Assembly (NCBI GenBank): GCA_905221605.1
Contig: CAJNDS010002686.1
Location: forward strand, 1 to 64,000
Length of the DNA stretch: 64,000 bases
Source of the DNA: Symbiodinium natans
Lineage: Eukaryota > Sar > Dinophyceae > Suessiales > Symbiodiniaceae
Direction: 5' to 3'
This document shows, piece by piece, positions 1 through 9,358 of the stretch. Position numbers and translations under genes: made by a program. Below the pieces are notes generated by a model. The model was not told the origin of the DNA. It ran no database searches and saw nothing but the letters and a program-made list of their open reading frames with translations. Position 1 is the first letter of the stretch. The number at the start of each line of letters is the position of its first letter.

Positions 1-20
1 TTTAGGGTTTAGGGTTTAGG
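1..20 (+). repeat. ITS, TTTAGGG, cut by window edge
   Basis: Nearly three heptamers run from the first base and end as TTTAGG, which merges directly into the left end of the IR-A element that follows (shared AGG). How far the array extends to the left is not visible. Confidence 0.85.
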
Positions 21-138
21 TTCATGGGGTACTTATAACCACAATTCTATAAATCTACTTATGACCTACTTAGGGGACTTAGGGGGCTTATATAAGTACC
101 GCTAGAATTGGGGGTTATAAGTACCCTGAACCCCAAGT
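19..138. mobile_element. IR-A copy 1, inverted-repeat element
   Basis: The ends GGTTCATGGGGTACTTATAA and TTATAAGTACCCTGAACC are inverted repeats around an AT-rich centre, about 120 bp in all. It has no ORF of its own. Three more copies lie at 20784, 24583 and 55347. Those at 24583 and 55347 start with CTTGGAG, which is absent here because the telomeric run occupies that position. It is a non-autonomous, MITE-like element by structure; the superfamily is unknown. Confidence 0.75.
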
Positions 139-825
139 GTGGTCAGAGTACATCACATGGCCATGGCACACACAAAAAAGCACACCGACAGCTCACGGGA
201 TGCTGTGACAAGCAGCACAGCCCCACGATTTCGCATATAATCCAAGACCGTCTCTGCAATGTTCGTGGCTCCGATGATGAGCAAGATCTCTTTGTCAGTG
301 TTCACCTGGTTGCGCAAGTACGAATTTCATGTGCCAACGTCGGCCAGCGGTTTGCCCTGCGTGCAGCGCACACACACACACACAACACAAAAAAGCCAGG
401 AAAGAAGCACCGCTGTCCAGCACATTCCAAGATTAGCGAACTTGAACATAGGTGTTGATAACCGGCGGCGGCCATCTTGCCTTACGAAACCTGACCCCAC
501 GTGTACTTCCCAGCTCAAAGAACCCCGAACCTGAAACCCTTGTCATCCTCCGGTAGACACCTTAAGCAAACCCGGCTGCCACGCTGAAGTTGGCCAGCTC
601 CTCTCCATCAAGAATCAGGCGTTGGTCATACCTGAGCTGGGTCGAAATCCTCAGGTCTCGTTACGCCTGCTCCTCGCCGAAGCTGAAGCAAGGCTTCGTG
701 GCCGATGTCTCTAATTACGGTCTCAGTTTTTTTCAAGCATTGAACAGTGGACAAACTGCCAGTCAATGAATATGATTGACTTTCAGAAGAGATAAGCCGC
801 CTCTTCCTTTTTGTATCTCCACCAA
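139..825. other. No gene recognised; spacer
   Basis: Mixed sequence with a short CA run near 369-386. Open frames of 60-116 codons overlap on both strands and show no family motif. I see nothing else in it. Confidence 0.5.
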
Positions 826-835
826 GCTTCTAAGC

Positions 836-947
836 TTGGTAGCCCAGTAACCATACTACAATAAGGGCACCCTTTCTTGGCTTGGTTACTTTATAAGAAG
901 AAACCTTGAACCCAACAAAATGGAAAAGGGCACCCCTGGTCCACCAG
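836..947. mobile_element. IR-C copy 1 with 10-bp target duplication
   Basis: The left end TTGGTAGCCCAG is matched by an imperfect inverted right end. The element is flanked by a perfect 10-bp direct repeat GCTTCTAAGC (826-835 and 948-957), the expected signature of transposition. The interior shares the order 'AACCATACTA...AAGGGCACC...GGTTACTTTATA' with the other copies. It carries no coding capacity. A duplication of 8-10 bp is compatible with hAT- or Mutator-like enzymes acting in trans, but the sequence does not prove either. Confidence 0.85.
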
Positions 948-992
948 GCTTCTAAGCATGACGGCTAGGGTTCCGGGCCACTCGGCTAACTC

Positions 993-1156
993 TAGCCTAC
1001 TTAAAGTTGAACTACGGGAAATAAGATAGTACATCGGAAATTGTCTTAAACGCTAACAAGCCTACAAAGTTGAACTAAGGGAAATAAAAATAGTACATCG
1101 GAACCTTGTTTTTTAACCGCGAACTAGCCTACGAAGTTTAGCTAAGGGAACTGCAA
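993..1156. repeat. Three tandem units of about 60-66 bp
   Basis: Each unit begins AGCCTAC, continues AAGTTGAACTA(A/C)GGGAAATA and contains ATAGTACATCGGAA; the third unit is the most degraded. It is followed directly by a telomeric array. Confidence 0.75.
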
Positions 1157-1176
1157 TAGTACCAGAAGCGTGGGGA

Positions 1177-1257
1177 CCCCTAAACCCTAAACCCTAAACC
1201 CTAAACCCTAAACCCTAAACCCTAAACCCTAAACCCTAAACCCTAAACCCTAAACCC
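1177..1257 (-). repeat. ITS, about 11 CCCTAAA units
   Basis: A nearly perfect run, preceded by GTGGGGACC and followed by ACAGGACCCGGGG. Confidence 0.95.
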
Positions 1258-1336
1258 ACAGGACCCGGGGCTCCCTGGAGTCTCTGCATTGAAGCGGGAG
1301 ATTTTATCTAATTCCGGGGAGGACGCGGGGACCCCG

Positions 1337-1377
1337 AAACCCTAAACCCTAAACCCTAAACCCGAAACCCTAAACCC
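1337..1377 (-). repeat. ITS, short, one CCCGAAA variant
   Basis: Five to six units; preceded by GCGGGGACCCC, much like the lead-in to the array at 1177. Confidence 0.9.
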
Positions 1378-1451
1378 TTTTGATCCATGTTTGTTTATAC
1401 CTTGGGCCCTTAAGGTTGCACCCTTGGATGTTGAGGCCCTTCTTCGAGATC

Positions 1452-1556
1452 CTTAAGGTAGCATCAAGGGCCACATTCGGAGTATAGTAAGGGGAAGCTT
1501 TAGGGCCTAAAGGTTCCCCTTACTATACTCCTAATATGGCCCTTCTACTACCTTAA
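1452..1556. mobile_element. IR-K, long hairpin of about 45-bp arms
   Basis: The arms CTTAAGGTAG...GTATAGTAAGGGGAA (1452-1496) and TTCCCCTTACTATAC...CTACCTTAA (1513-1556) are complementary with few mismatches around a 16-base loop. No second copy was seen in this window, so calling it a mobile element is inference. Confidence 0.65.
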
Positions 1557-1607
1557 CTTTAGGGGTACAAGCTTCGAATCATCATCCGTTGACTTGAGTC
1601 ACTGCCA

Positions 1608-1648
1608 GGGTTTAGGGTTTAGGGTTTAGGGTTTAGGGTTTAGGGTTT
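1608..1648 (+). repeat. ITS, six TTTAGGG units
   Basis: A perfect run between CACTGCC and TGTCCTAGG. Confidence 0.95.
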
Positions 1649-1789
1649 GTCCTAGGTCGGCTTGTGCTTTCTGCATTGCATGTTGGCCCGCGCCCTCCTG
1701 TGGCTAAGCTACATCGTTCCCTCCCTCCATTCCTCCCTCTGCTCCCCTCCCTCCCTCCCCTCCCTCCCCCCTCCACGCTGCAGGTGCTG

Positions 1790-1858
1790 TTTAGGGTTTA
1801 GGGTTTAGGGTTTAGGGTTTAGGGTTTAGGGTTTAGGGTTTAGGGTTTCGGGTTTAGG
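1790..1858 (+). repeat. ITS, about ten TTTAGGG units
   Basis: Perfect except for a TTTCGGG near the right end; preceded by a C/T-rich tract at about 1718-1772 (CCCTCCCTCC type). Confidence 0.95.
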
Positions 1859-1980
1859 AAATAGCGCCGGTCCAGGTGACACTGGGAGCCCTTTCGCATC
1901 TCTGATGGCCGCCTTCACCTCTTTGACAAGCGGGCTTCTGTGCGACAGCTCGACCTGCCATCTGCTGCAACAGCTATCCA

Positions 1981-2083
1981 TGAACCCTGAACCCTAAACC
2001 CTGAACCCTGAACCCTAAACCCTGAACCCTATAAACCCTATAAACCCTATAAACCCTAAACCCTAAACCCTAAACCCTAAACC
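1981..2083 (-). repeat. ITS with CCCTGAA and CCCTATAAA variants
   Basis: A degenerate left half (CCCTGAA, CCCTATAAA) grades into four normal CCCTAAA units at the right. Confidence 0.9.
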
Positions 2084-3147
2084 GCTCCCCCACGCCGCCC
2101 CTTTACAAGACGCCGGCCAGCCTCGAACGAATCGCCGCTCAGCAAGCGCACAGTATATGCAACGGCCATGCCAGCCAGGTGGGAGAACGAACACGACTTT
2201 GAAGGTACCGGGGCTTCTCGGCATGCCAAAAAAGGATGAACAGCTTCGCACAATGCAGCCATCTTGCCTCTGAAAGTTAAGGATGCAAACTCTCAAGTTG
2301 CGATCTTGCTCTGAGAGTTGCGGTTGGGTTGTCAGAATGCGGCAGGAACGAGGCAGCAGGAAGCGGAACTCAAGCTATCTTCGATGCCTTTTCTTCTCCA
2401 GCTGGGCGGATTCGATGGTCGTTTGGGCTGGCAATTACACTTTGCACATTTACGTGGCAAATTCTCTCAGGCCCTAAACCCTAAACCCTAAAATCCAAGC
2501 TGCGCCTCGTACTGCCAAGGTTGCCGCTCCTACTTGAACCGGAGCACTGAGAAAAGATCTGCCAACATTCCGAGTTCGCCCCAAGCTTTTGCTCCGGGCC
2601 CGAATTATCGAGCACTGCTACCGCCGCCACTCAGAAAATGCATCCTCAATGGATCGAGGCACGTGCTGCGTATTTCTGGAACCAAAAAAGTGTTCGTCAT
2701 GGCTCCAGTCACATGGGCAAAAGTGACTGTGCCCTAAACCCTAAACCCTAAACCCTAAAACCCGAAAACCCTAACCCTAAACGCCAAACACTGAAAGGCC
2801 GCAAAGCAGCCTCCTGCCATTTCTGCAGCACTGGGTCGACAGTTCCTCATGCTGGGGTTGTAGGATTGCAGGGTTGCAAGGTTGCAGGGTTTAGGGTTTA
2901 GGGTTTAGGGTTCAGGGTTGTAGGGTTTCGGGTTTCATCGGAACATGAGTAGAAGCCTGAAGCAGACCTCCGGGCCTTGGAAAAATGCAGGTGCAGGGTT
3001 TAGGGTTTAGGGCCTATGGTCTAGGGTTGAGGGTTTAGGGACAGCTTGTGCGCCAAGGGTCTGATTTTGATCGGTCTCTGTGGCGCCGAAGCGTTCACTA
3101 CCTGACACAAGTATCCACAGCAACCAGTGAGCCAGTGAGCCCAACAA
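2084..3147. other. Spacers with four short ITS
   Basis: Telomere-type runs at 2471-2491 (-), 2733-2782 (-, degenerate), 2887-2937 (+, with GGGTTGTA variants) and 2997-3040 (+, degenerate). Between them is unassigned sequence without a recognised gene. Confidence 0.7.
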
Positions 3148-3200
3148 GCCCTAAACCCTAAACCCTAAACCCTAAACCCTAAACCCTAAACCCTAAACCC
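3148..3200 (-). repeat. ITS, seven CCCTAAA units
   Basis: Perfect run between AACAAG and CCGAGCCTG. Confidence 0.95.
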
Positions 3201-3303
3201 CGAGCCTGATAGCCGGAGGCCAGAGATGCGCTCTCAGTGCCGTAGCTTCCGGCAGCAGCAGGGGCCCCGACGTAGTCCAAATAAGCACCCTTCCATCAGC
3301 ATC

Positions 3304-3390
3304 AGGGTTTAGGGTTTAGGGTTTAGGGTTTTAGGGTTTATGGTTTAGGGTTTTGGGGTTTGAGGGTTTAGGTTATTTAGGGGTTTAGGG
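3304..3390 (+). repeat. ITS, degenerate to the right
   Basis: Starts with perfect TTTAGGG and decays through TTTTAGGG, TTTATGG and TTTTGGGG variants. Confidence 0.9.
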
Positions 3391-3506
3391 AACCTTGTTT
3401 GAATCTGCGCTTGCAGCGACAGCCAGAACAATCAGAACCCTGAACCCTATGAGTCCATGATTTCATCCTTCCGCCTGTAGAGACGCATACTTAAAACCAA
3501 GGCAAA

Positions 3507-3603
3507 ACCCTAACCCTAACCCCTAACCCCTAAACTCTAAACCCTTTAATCCTAAACCCTAAACCCTAAACCCTAAACCCTAAACTCTAAACCCTAAACC
3601 CTA
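3507..3603 (-). repeat. ITS, mixed CCCTAAC/CCCTAAA
   Basis: Several CCCTAAC and ACTCTAA variants are interspersed; ends before ACAACATAGG. Confidence 0.9.
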
Positions 3604-3734
3604 CAACATAGGCCGGGCCATCCTGCCTGGCTCCCCAGCCCGTCTCCAAAAGAAGGAAGGGCGACCTGCCAAAGGGCGCTGGCATCTCTTGACGCTAGGC
3701 CGAGAAGTTTACGGATTTTACGGTTTAGGGTCGG

Positions 3735-3850
3735 TCTCTCTCTCTCTATCTCTCTCTGCTTCTTTTTCTTCTTCTTCTTCTTCTTCTTCTTCTCCTTCTT
3801 TTTTATGCTTCTTCTGTTTCTTCTTCTTCTTCTCCTCCTCCTCCTTCTCC
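3735..3850 (+). repeat. TC and TTC microsatellite
   Basis: A short CT run (3735-3760) is followed by imperfect CTT repeats. It is a polypyrimidine tract on this strand. Confidence 0.9.
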
Positions 3851-4036
3851 ACGCTTTAGAGGAGCCCCCGAAGGAGATCCCTCGGCCACGACGGCCAAGC
3901 GGTTCGGCAGTCTAGTTTGGCTCCCGCTGTTCAGGCCCGCCCGGCAGAGATCAGCCCTCATCAGCACTCTGACTGACGAGGGCTTGAAACATGGTGCCCC
4001 TTTTGGGTGTTTGTGTAAAAAAAGAGGTGAGGCACT

Positions 4037-4164
4037 CTTTCTCTCTCTCTCTCTCTCTCGCTGGCTCGCTCTCTCTCTCTCTCTTCTTCTTCTTCTTCTT
4101 CTTCTTCTTCTTCTTCTTCTTCTTCTTCTTCTTCTACTCAGCGAAACTCTCTCTCTCTCTCTCC

Positions 4165-4205
<41 letters not shown>
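4037..4205 (+). repeat. Compound (CT)n-(CTT)n-(CT)n
   Basis: CT dinucleotides to about 4085, CTT to about 4136, then CT again to 4205. Open frames through it encode only Leu, Ser or Phe runs and are artefacts of the repeat. Confidence 0.95.
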
Positions 4206-4207
<2 letters not shown>

Positions 4208-4239
4208 TTTATGAGGTTTAGGATTATAGGGTGTCTCAA

Positions 4240-4330
4240 TTCATATATATATATATATGTACATATACATATACACAGACAAATTAATAAATAAATAAAC
4301 AAAAAATAAACAAATAAATAAACCATTATA
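4240..4330. repeat. AT-rich simple repeats
   Basis: A TA run at 4242-4258 followed by AAATAAA-type repeats. Confidence 0.8.
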
Positions 4331-4531
4331 TATTTATATGTAGATTCATAGGTATCAATATCTCTTTTGGTTTTCGGGCTTAGGGCTGCAAAGGGCTTCA
4401 GAAGTCTCTCGCCTTGCCCGAAGGCGGCTGCGTCTCCCCCGAGTCCTCCCTCGCCAGCTCGGCCAGGGTCATTGACTTCCTTTGCTTCCAGTCTTGAAGC
4501 TACCGTGAACTGTGCACACACTATGTCTGAT

Positions 4532-4660
4532 TCATATATATATATATATGTACATGTATATATGTATATATATATATACATATCTATATATTATTCTATA
4601 TATTATACATGTTTGCCTTTATGGTATATCTATATATATATATATGTACACATATATTCT
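4532..4660. repeat. Interrupted (TA)n microsatellite
   Basis: Several TATATATA blocks broken by GTACATG and TTATACATG. 4331-4531 and 4661-4954 hold no recognised feature. Confidence 0.9.
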
Positions 4661-4954
4661 TTATATGTGTTTTTGATTGCTGTATTTAGTTTAGAACCAT
4701 AAAGGTAAACAAGCCGAGTCTTAAGCTGGGTCTGTCCAATCATTTTTGAGAAATAACCTGAGAAAAGGAGCCACAGATTGTGCAAGCAAGCGGCATGGGC
4801 GAAGGGATTTCTGCGATCGGTGCCTGGAGGACGGGGGCACGGGGGCCCCTGCCCGCTGGCACGCACGCCTCACGTGAGGTTTACCAGGGTTCAGGGTTGA
4901 AGCTTCTGCAGTGATCCAAGAAGGCTTGTGCAATGCCAACGAGGTAGTCCGTAA

Positions 4955-5010
4955 GCCCTAAACCCTAAACCTCCTAAACCCCCTAAACCCCCTAAACCCT
5001 AAACCCTAAA
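4955..5010 (-). repeat. ITS, CCCTAAA with CCCCCTAAA variants
   Basis: Includes units with extra C (CCCCTAAACCCCCTAAA). Confidence 0.9.
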
Positions 5011-5158
5011 GCTTGAGCTCAGTCACCACAGTCTCACAACCGGCGGGCTGCTGCTTCAGGCGCTCGAAGTGCACATGCCAGGCAAGCTCCAGCGAGGCGT
5101 ACCTCGCTCGCGTCGAGGAAGCACCGACGTGGCTCGGGTTGGAACTCTGAGAGCTTTC

Positions 5159-5251
5159 TACCCAAAGGCTCCTATGTAGTACTTTTTGGGGTAGTATACT
5201 GGAATTCCCCATAATTAACCCAAAAAGGAACTACATTGGAGCCTTTGGGTA
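5159..5251. mobile_element. IR-F copy 1
   Basis: The ends TACCCAAAGGCTCC and GGAGCCTTTGGGTA are perfect inverted repeats. The 93-bp element is almost identical to the copy at 22005-22099, including the internal GTAGTATACTGGAATTCCC, so one or both moved recently. I see no clear target duplication. Confidence 0.85.
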
Positions 5252-5445
5252 AGGAGGGTAGGTGGGCACATACTCATGCAAACGAGGCTGGCTTCCAGAA
5301 TGAATATTGCATTCGTCCATCCATACCTCGGTTGCCTGCTTGCGGTTGCTGTCCAATAGTTGCAGTGCAGGGTGATGATAGGGTGGCTTGTGCTGTCTCG
5401 AACTGAAATTAGACTCTTAAAACGCTTCAGAACCTCGCACTTGTG

Positions 5446-5511
5446 AAACCTAAACCCTAAGCCCTAAGCCCTAAGCGCCCTAAGCCCTAAACCCTTTAAA
5501 CCCTAAACCCT
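5446..5511 (-). repeat. ITS, CCCTAAG-rich
   Basis: CCCTAAG units dominate the centre, flanked by CCCTAAA. The same variant recurs at 16152. Confidence 0.9.
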
Positions 5512-5634
5512 TCACCTCCTCTCTGCGTACCAGGGCGCTTGATGCCAGCCGTGAGATCGAAGTAGACCAACTGACCCGGCTTAGACTGCGAGGGCCTTGT
5601 CTCGAAGCCTGGTGGGAGCTCCTTAGTTGCTGAG

Positions 5635-5768
5635 TTAGGGTTTAGGGTTTAGGGTTTAGGGTTTGGGGTTTGGGGTTTGGGGTTTGGGGTTTGGGGTTTG
5701 GGGTTTGGGGTTTGGGGTTTGGGGTTTGGGGTTTGGGGCTTGGGGTTTGGGGTTTGGGGTTCAGGGTT
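5635..5768 (+). repeat. ITS turning into a TTTGGGG array
   Basis: Four TTTAGGG units switch abruptly to about fourteen TTTGGGG units, suggesting that a variant heptamer was amplified. Frames through it give repeated GFGVWGL on one strand and PNPKPQT on the other; these are not genes. Confidence 0.95.
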
Positions 5769-5926
5769 TTCACAAGCCCCCCAAAAAAAGTGCACACTTT
5801 CAGTTCTATAGGGGGTTAGAGTATCCCAAAAAGTGTAAAGTGTACTCACTCAGCTGCTAAGGCTCATTAAAGGTGTGGGTGCCCAGGGCTGCTAGGGCAG
5901 CGTCGGTCCTGTAGATAGACTTCTGC

Positions 5927-6033
5927 CTGGGTTGTGCTTTAAGCCCTTTGAAAATCATTTGTGAATAGGTTCCCTTGTAAGGAAAGTAGGGAAATTCAAA
6001 AGAAGAAAAAAAACATCCCAAAGCACAACCCAG
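5927..6033. mobile_element. IR-O, inverted-repeat element
   Basis: The ends CTGGGTTGTGCTTT and AAAGCACAACCCAG are perfect 14-bp inverted repeats around an A-rich centre. One copy only; element status is inferred from structure. Confidence 0.7.
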
Positions 6034-6176
6034 CTGCTTGATCTGGTCACCGATGTAGAAGACGACCGTCACGATGTCCTCGCTGCCATCACTTTGCGGT
6101 TCCACTTGGCCCACTTGGGCAGCGTACCACTGCCCCGCGGACGCGGAGAAGACTTCGAGGACGCTCCCCTCCTTCC

Positions 6177-6288
6177 TTAGCAGCCCAGAAACCAGATCAT
6201 AATGAGGGCAGCCTTTTTTTTTGGTTGGTTACTTTATAAAGGGAACCCAGATCCCAAAGAAAGGTACAGGGTACCAGTGGGCTACCAA
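6177..6288. mobile_element. IR-C copy 2
   Basis: Left end TTAGCAGCCCAG, right end CTGG(...)GGGCTACCAA. The interior GGTTGGTTACTTTATAA and GGGAACCCAGA match the other IR-C copies. Possible weak duplication CTTCC on both sides. Confidence 0.85.
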
Positions 6289-6414
6289 GCTTCCAGTTGT
6301 CACAGGTGCGGTTTTGCTTCCGGCAGGCGGCTTGGGAGGGGACGACGCCGGTGACGCCCAAGCGGTGCGGCAAGTCCGAGCAGATGCTCCCATCCTTGGG
6401 GACCAAATGAGCCT

Positions 6415-6460
6415 AAGGGTTTAGGGTTTAGGGTTTAGGGTTTAGGGTTTAGGGTTTAGG
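6415..6460 (+). repeat. ITS, six TTTAGGG units
   Basis: Ends TTTAGG directly into the IR-G terminus (GGTCATATACC), sharing the GG. Confidence 0.95.
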
Positions 6461-6512
6461 TCATATACCCTAGATTACTATAGTTCCTATTAAGGTATGT
6501 GAACCATAAACC
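6459..6512. mobile_element. IR-G copy 1 abutting ITS
   Basis: GGTCATATACCCTAGATTAC through CCATAAACC corresponds, in reverse complement, to 32789-32849. Its left terminus is the last base pair of the telomeric array. Confidence 0.7.
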
Positions 6513-7225
6513 ACTTTTTAAGACTCAGTTGGTCCCCAAGGATCTAGCTTCAAGCTGGCATCGTCCTCGGTCCTGCCTCCCTGAGACTGTCGGGATGCAT
6601 GGGGGTAGGGCAAACCAGGCACCCCGGGTCGTCGACTGAAGGAATCGCAGTTGTGCTCTGCCAACTTTTCATGGGTCAGGGGCCCTGGGATATTGTCGAC
6701 GTCTGTCTTGAAGGACGGAATCCTGCGATCAGTGTGCGGATAAGACGCTTCAGGCACCAAACAATCTGCCAGCTGGCAACCGAGTTGCGGGAAAAAAATG
6801 CACATGCCAATCGTGCACTGTGCTGTGCTCGTTCTACTGTCCTGTCTGGAAAGCTTGAAGGAAGTTGGTGACGATCTCCGTAGGAAGGCGTCTGAGGAAA
6901 GGGCCTGCCGAAGCTCGTGCGCGCGCAGCGGAAACTAACAAAGGTTTCATGTCTGTTCGGATCGGCTCAGCGACTTGACGCTCAACAGAATCATGTGCTT
7001 GCTGGCATGCGGAGACACCCTTGGGGGGAGGGGGTATTGCGGTCCGAGCCTTTCTTCGGGAACCGAAGAGCAATATGTGCTCATGGGGTGGCCTCAGCGT
7101 CTAGTGACGTGTTGCCAGATTACGTCGCCACACGACATATATGGTAGGAACTGCGCCGCCATATCACGGCCCTTGAGAAAGTACCAGCTGGCCTAAACGG
7201 CCTAAACAGTTTCAACCCCACACGC
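6513..7225. other. No gene recognised; spacer
   Basis: About 700 bp without repeats. Open frames up to 95 codons occur in several frames on both strands with no recognisable domain. Confidence 0.5.
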
Positions 7226-7522
7226 CCCAAACCCTAAACCCTAAACCCTAAACCCTAAACCCCAAACCCCAAACCCCAAACCCCAAACCCCAAACCCCAA
7301 ACCCCAAACCCCAAACCCCAAACCCCAAACCCAAACCCCAAACCCGAAACCCTAAACCCTAAACCCTAAACCCTAAACCCTAAACCCTAAACCCTAAACC
7401 CTAAACCCTAAACCCTAAACCCTAAACCCTAAACCCCAACCCTAAACCCTAAACCAAAAACCCTAAACCCTAAACCTTAAACCCTAAACCCTAAACCCTA
7501 ACCCTAAACCCTAAACCCTAAA
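7226..7522 (-). repeat. Longest ITS: CCCTAAA with CCCCAAA block
   Basis: About 42 heptamers. A block of about ten CCCCAAA (7260-7345) sits inside CCCTAAA units. It is the largest telomere-type array in the window. Confidence 0.97.
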
Positions 7523-7723
7523 GAGACTTGGTTGAGCTGCCATTCTCAAAGCTGTTGTGCCGCTGGCTTCGGGTAGAAGAGCCGGGGGGTAGTGGTCCCA
7601 TCAGCAATGTCCTGAGCTTTGGGATGCCCTTTACAATCCAGTAGAGGAATAGGGTTTAGGGTTTGGGTTGAGGGTTTAGGGTTTAGGGAATCCAGTAGAG
7701 GTTTAGCGTGATGTAAGAGTTGG

Positions 7724-7795
7724 GAGGTTTCCCCTTGTACTAACAATCCTTAACATGGATGACAAGCGGGGGTACTAGGTAGAAGGGGGAGCATC
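7724..7795. mobile_element. Possible degraded IR-D copy
   Basis: TTTCCCCTTGTACTAACAATCCTTAA resembles the left half of IR-D in part, and AAGGGGGAGCATC its right end. It is degenerate; boundaries are approximate. A small degenerate ITS lies just upstream (7655-7690). Confidence 0.45.
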
Positions 7796-7901
7796 AAGAT
7801 GCATATAGGTGCCCCCTGCCTGGTCTTCACCAGTGGATGGAAGACACAAAGACCGCTTCTCGCACGCTTCGTCTTTTTGGCTTTGGTTGAGGTGACTTTA
7901 C

Positions 7902-7989
7902 ATGGGTAGCCCTCGAAATTAAGGGCCCCTATATAGTACGGCACCTTATAGAAAAAGGAACCCCAACAGGGGCCCCGGGAACTACCCAT
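7902..7989. mobile_element. IR-P, inverted-repeat element
   Basis: The ends ATGGGTAG and CTACCCAT, with GGGCCCC/GGGGCCC inside, form an imperfect inverted repeat. Single copy in the window. Confidence 0.5.
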
Positions 7990-8038
7990 ATGCGTGCGTT
8001 CTAATTAGCCAAAACCGTTTTCGGAGCCGGGCTACCCG

Positions 8039-8101
8039 AAACCCTAAACCCTAAACCCTAAACCCTAGACCCTAAACCCTAAACCCTAAACCCTAAACCC
8101 A
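8039..8101 (-). repeat. ITS, nine units
   Basis: One CCCTAGA variant; ends at CAGGTCCGAG. Confidence 0.95.
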
Positions 8102-8211
8102 GGTCCGAGCCCAGGCACTCTGGTTGACCCCTCCTCGACGATGAGTTGGACGGTGATGGGGGATGCTCCGCTTCTCCAGGCCACAGTCCGCTTTCTGCCT
8201 TCCTTGGTAGG

Positions 8212-8300
8212 GGTTAGGGTTTAGGGTTTAGGGTTTAGGGTTTAGGGTTTAGGCTTTAGGGTTTAGGGTTTAGGGTTTAGGGTTGAGGGTTTACGGTTCA
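8212..8300 (+). repeat. ITS, about twelve units
   Basis: Mostly TTTAGGG, one TTTAGGC, degraded at the right (TTGAGGG, TTTACGG). Confidence 0.95.
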
Positions 8301-8615
8301 GCAGCTCCGGGTCGAGCAATCTCTGGAGAGCCGCTAAAACAACATTCACCCAGAGAATCCCAAAACATTGAGAAATATAGAGTTTGTCTTTTCCATCAGC
8401 AAGCCTGTCTCCCAACCTCACTCTGTCATGGGAGCAGTCCATCCCACCCTCGAACCGCTCAATCGGCAGGCGCGGTCACCGGGGGCACCAATTCCAAAGC
8501 AACCACGTCAAAACAAGAAAGGGGTGGCAGGTCTTAAACCCGAGAGCGTCATTAGTAGAGAGAGAGAGAGAGCTCCGCTCAGGCAGCACAGCAAGGCTCA
8601 GACAGAGGCTTTGCA

Positions 8616-8618
<3 letters not shown>
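8301..8618. other. No gene recognised; spacer
   Basis: Contains an AG run at 8557-8572. The overlapping open frames here run into the CT repeat and the CCAATGGCCACGG cluster and look spurious. Confidence 0.5.
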
Positions 8619-8679
<61 letters not shown>

Positions 8680-8686
8680 CGCTCTC
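8619..8686 (+). repeat. (CT)n microsatellite
   Basis: Over 30 CT units with one CTCG interruption near the end. Confidence 0.95.
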
Positions 8687-8703
8687 TCACACTGGGGGGG
8701 AGG

Positions 8704-8878
8704 CCAATGGCCACGGCTTTTTTGCCAATGGCCACGGTTTGTTTTGCTGATTGGTGGACCCGTGGCCATTGGGCAAAAAACACCGTGGCCATTGGCAAAA
8801 AACCGTGGCCATTGGCAAAAATGCCGTGGCCATTGGCAACTTTCCCGTGGCCATTGGCGAGTTTGCCAATGGCCACGG
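8704..8878. repeat. Cluster of eight CCAATGGCCACGG motifs
   Basis: The 13-mer CCAATGGCCACGG occurs forward at 8704, 8725 and 8866 and in reverse complement (CCGTGGCCATTGG) at 8760, 8783, 8803, 8824 and 8845. Forward copies are at both ends and the reverse copies form a 20-23-bp-spaced run in the middle. Spacers are T- or A-rich (TTTTTTG, GCAAAAAA). The core TGGCCA is palindromic. The whole could fold into alternative hairpins or be a protein-binding cluster; no function is known to me. Confidence 0.9.
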
Positions 8879-8922
8879 CTTTTTTGACAAGGTGTAAATT
8901 ATAAATTATTACAAGTAAAAGA

Positions 8923-8993
8923 GGGTTTAGGGTTTATAGGGTTGAGGGTTTAGGGTTAAGGGTTTAGGGTTCAGGGTTTAGGGTTGAGGGTAT
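8923..8993 (+). repeat. ITS, degenerate
   Basis: TTTAGGG with TTATAGGG, TTGAGGG and TTAAGGG variants. Confidence 0.9.
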
Positions 8994-9317
8994 GCAAGGA
9001 GAGGAAGAATATACAGGATCCCGTCCCTCCTTGGAAATACCCAAATCAAGGCCGGGTGCAGGTCGTTACTCACGCGATTCGTATGGCCAGCGCCACTTAT
9101 GATGCAATATCCTGTTGTTTCTATAATTCGTGCTCATGTGCAACCACTCTTGCTGGAGAAGAGAGCTTTCAACAACCTCAAGCAACGCCACGCTCCCTGC
9201 CCCCCTGTCCAAGCCAAACGCATGACCTGCGTATTGTGTGCGTCTGGACTGAGCTTCATGTCGGAACGCGTGCCTGCTTTACAGCCCCAGACGACCTCTG
9301 GCCCTGAAAGACCATCG
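8994..9317. other. No gene recognised; spacer
   Basis: Unassigned sequence between two ITS. It is open in two frames for 77-107 codons, without recognisable motifs. Confidence 0.5.
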
Positions 9318-9358
9318 AACCCTAAACCCTAAACCCTAAACCCTAAACCCTCAAGCCC
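9318..9358 (-). repeat. ITS, about five units
   Basis: CCCTAAA decaying to CCCTCAA and CCCTTAAG at the right. Confidence 0.9.

Noticed and set aside
1-20. True chromosome end
   Set aside because: Only three units at the window edge, and TTTAGGG arrays of both orientations occur throughout; the window edge is arbitrary.
8704-8878. CRISPR-like regular spacing of a short repeat
   Set aside because: Spacers of 7-10 bases, mixed orientation, no cas genes and a eukaryotic context; recorded as a motif cluster instead.
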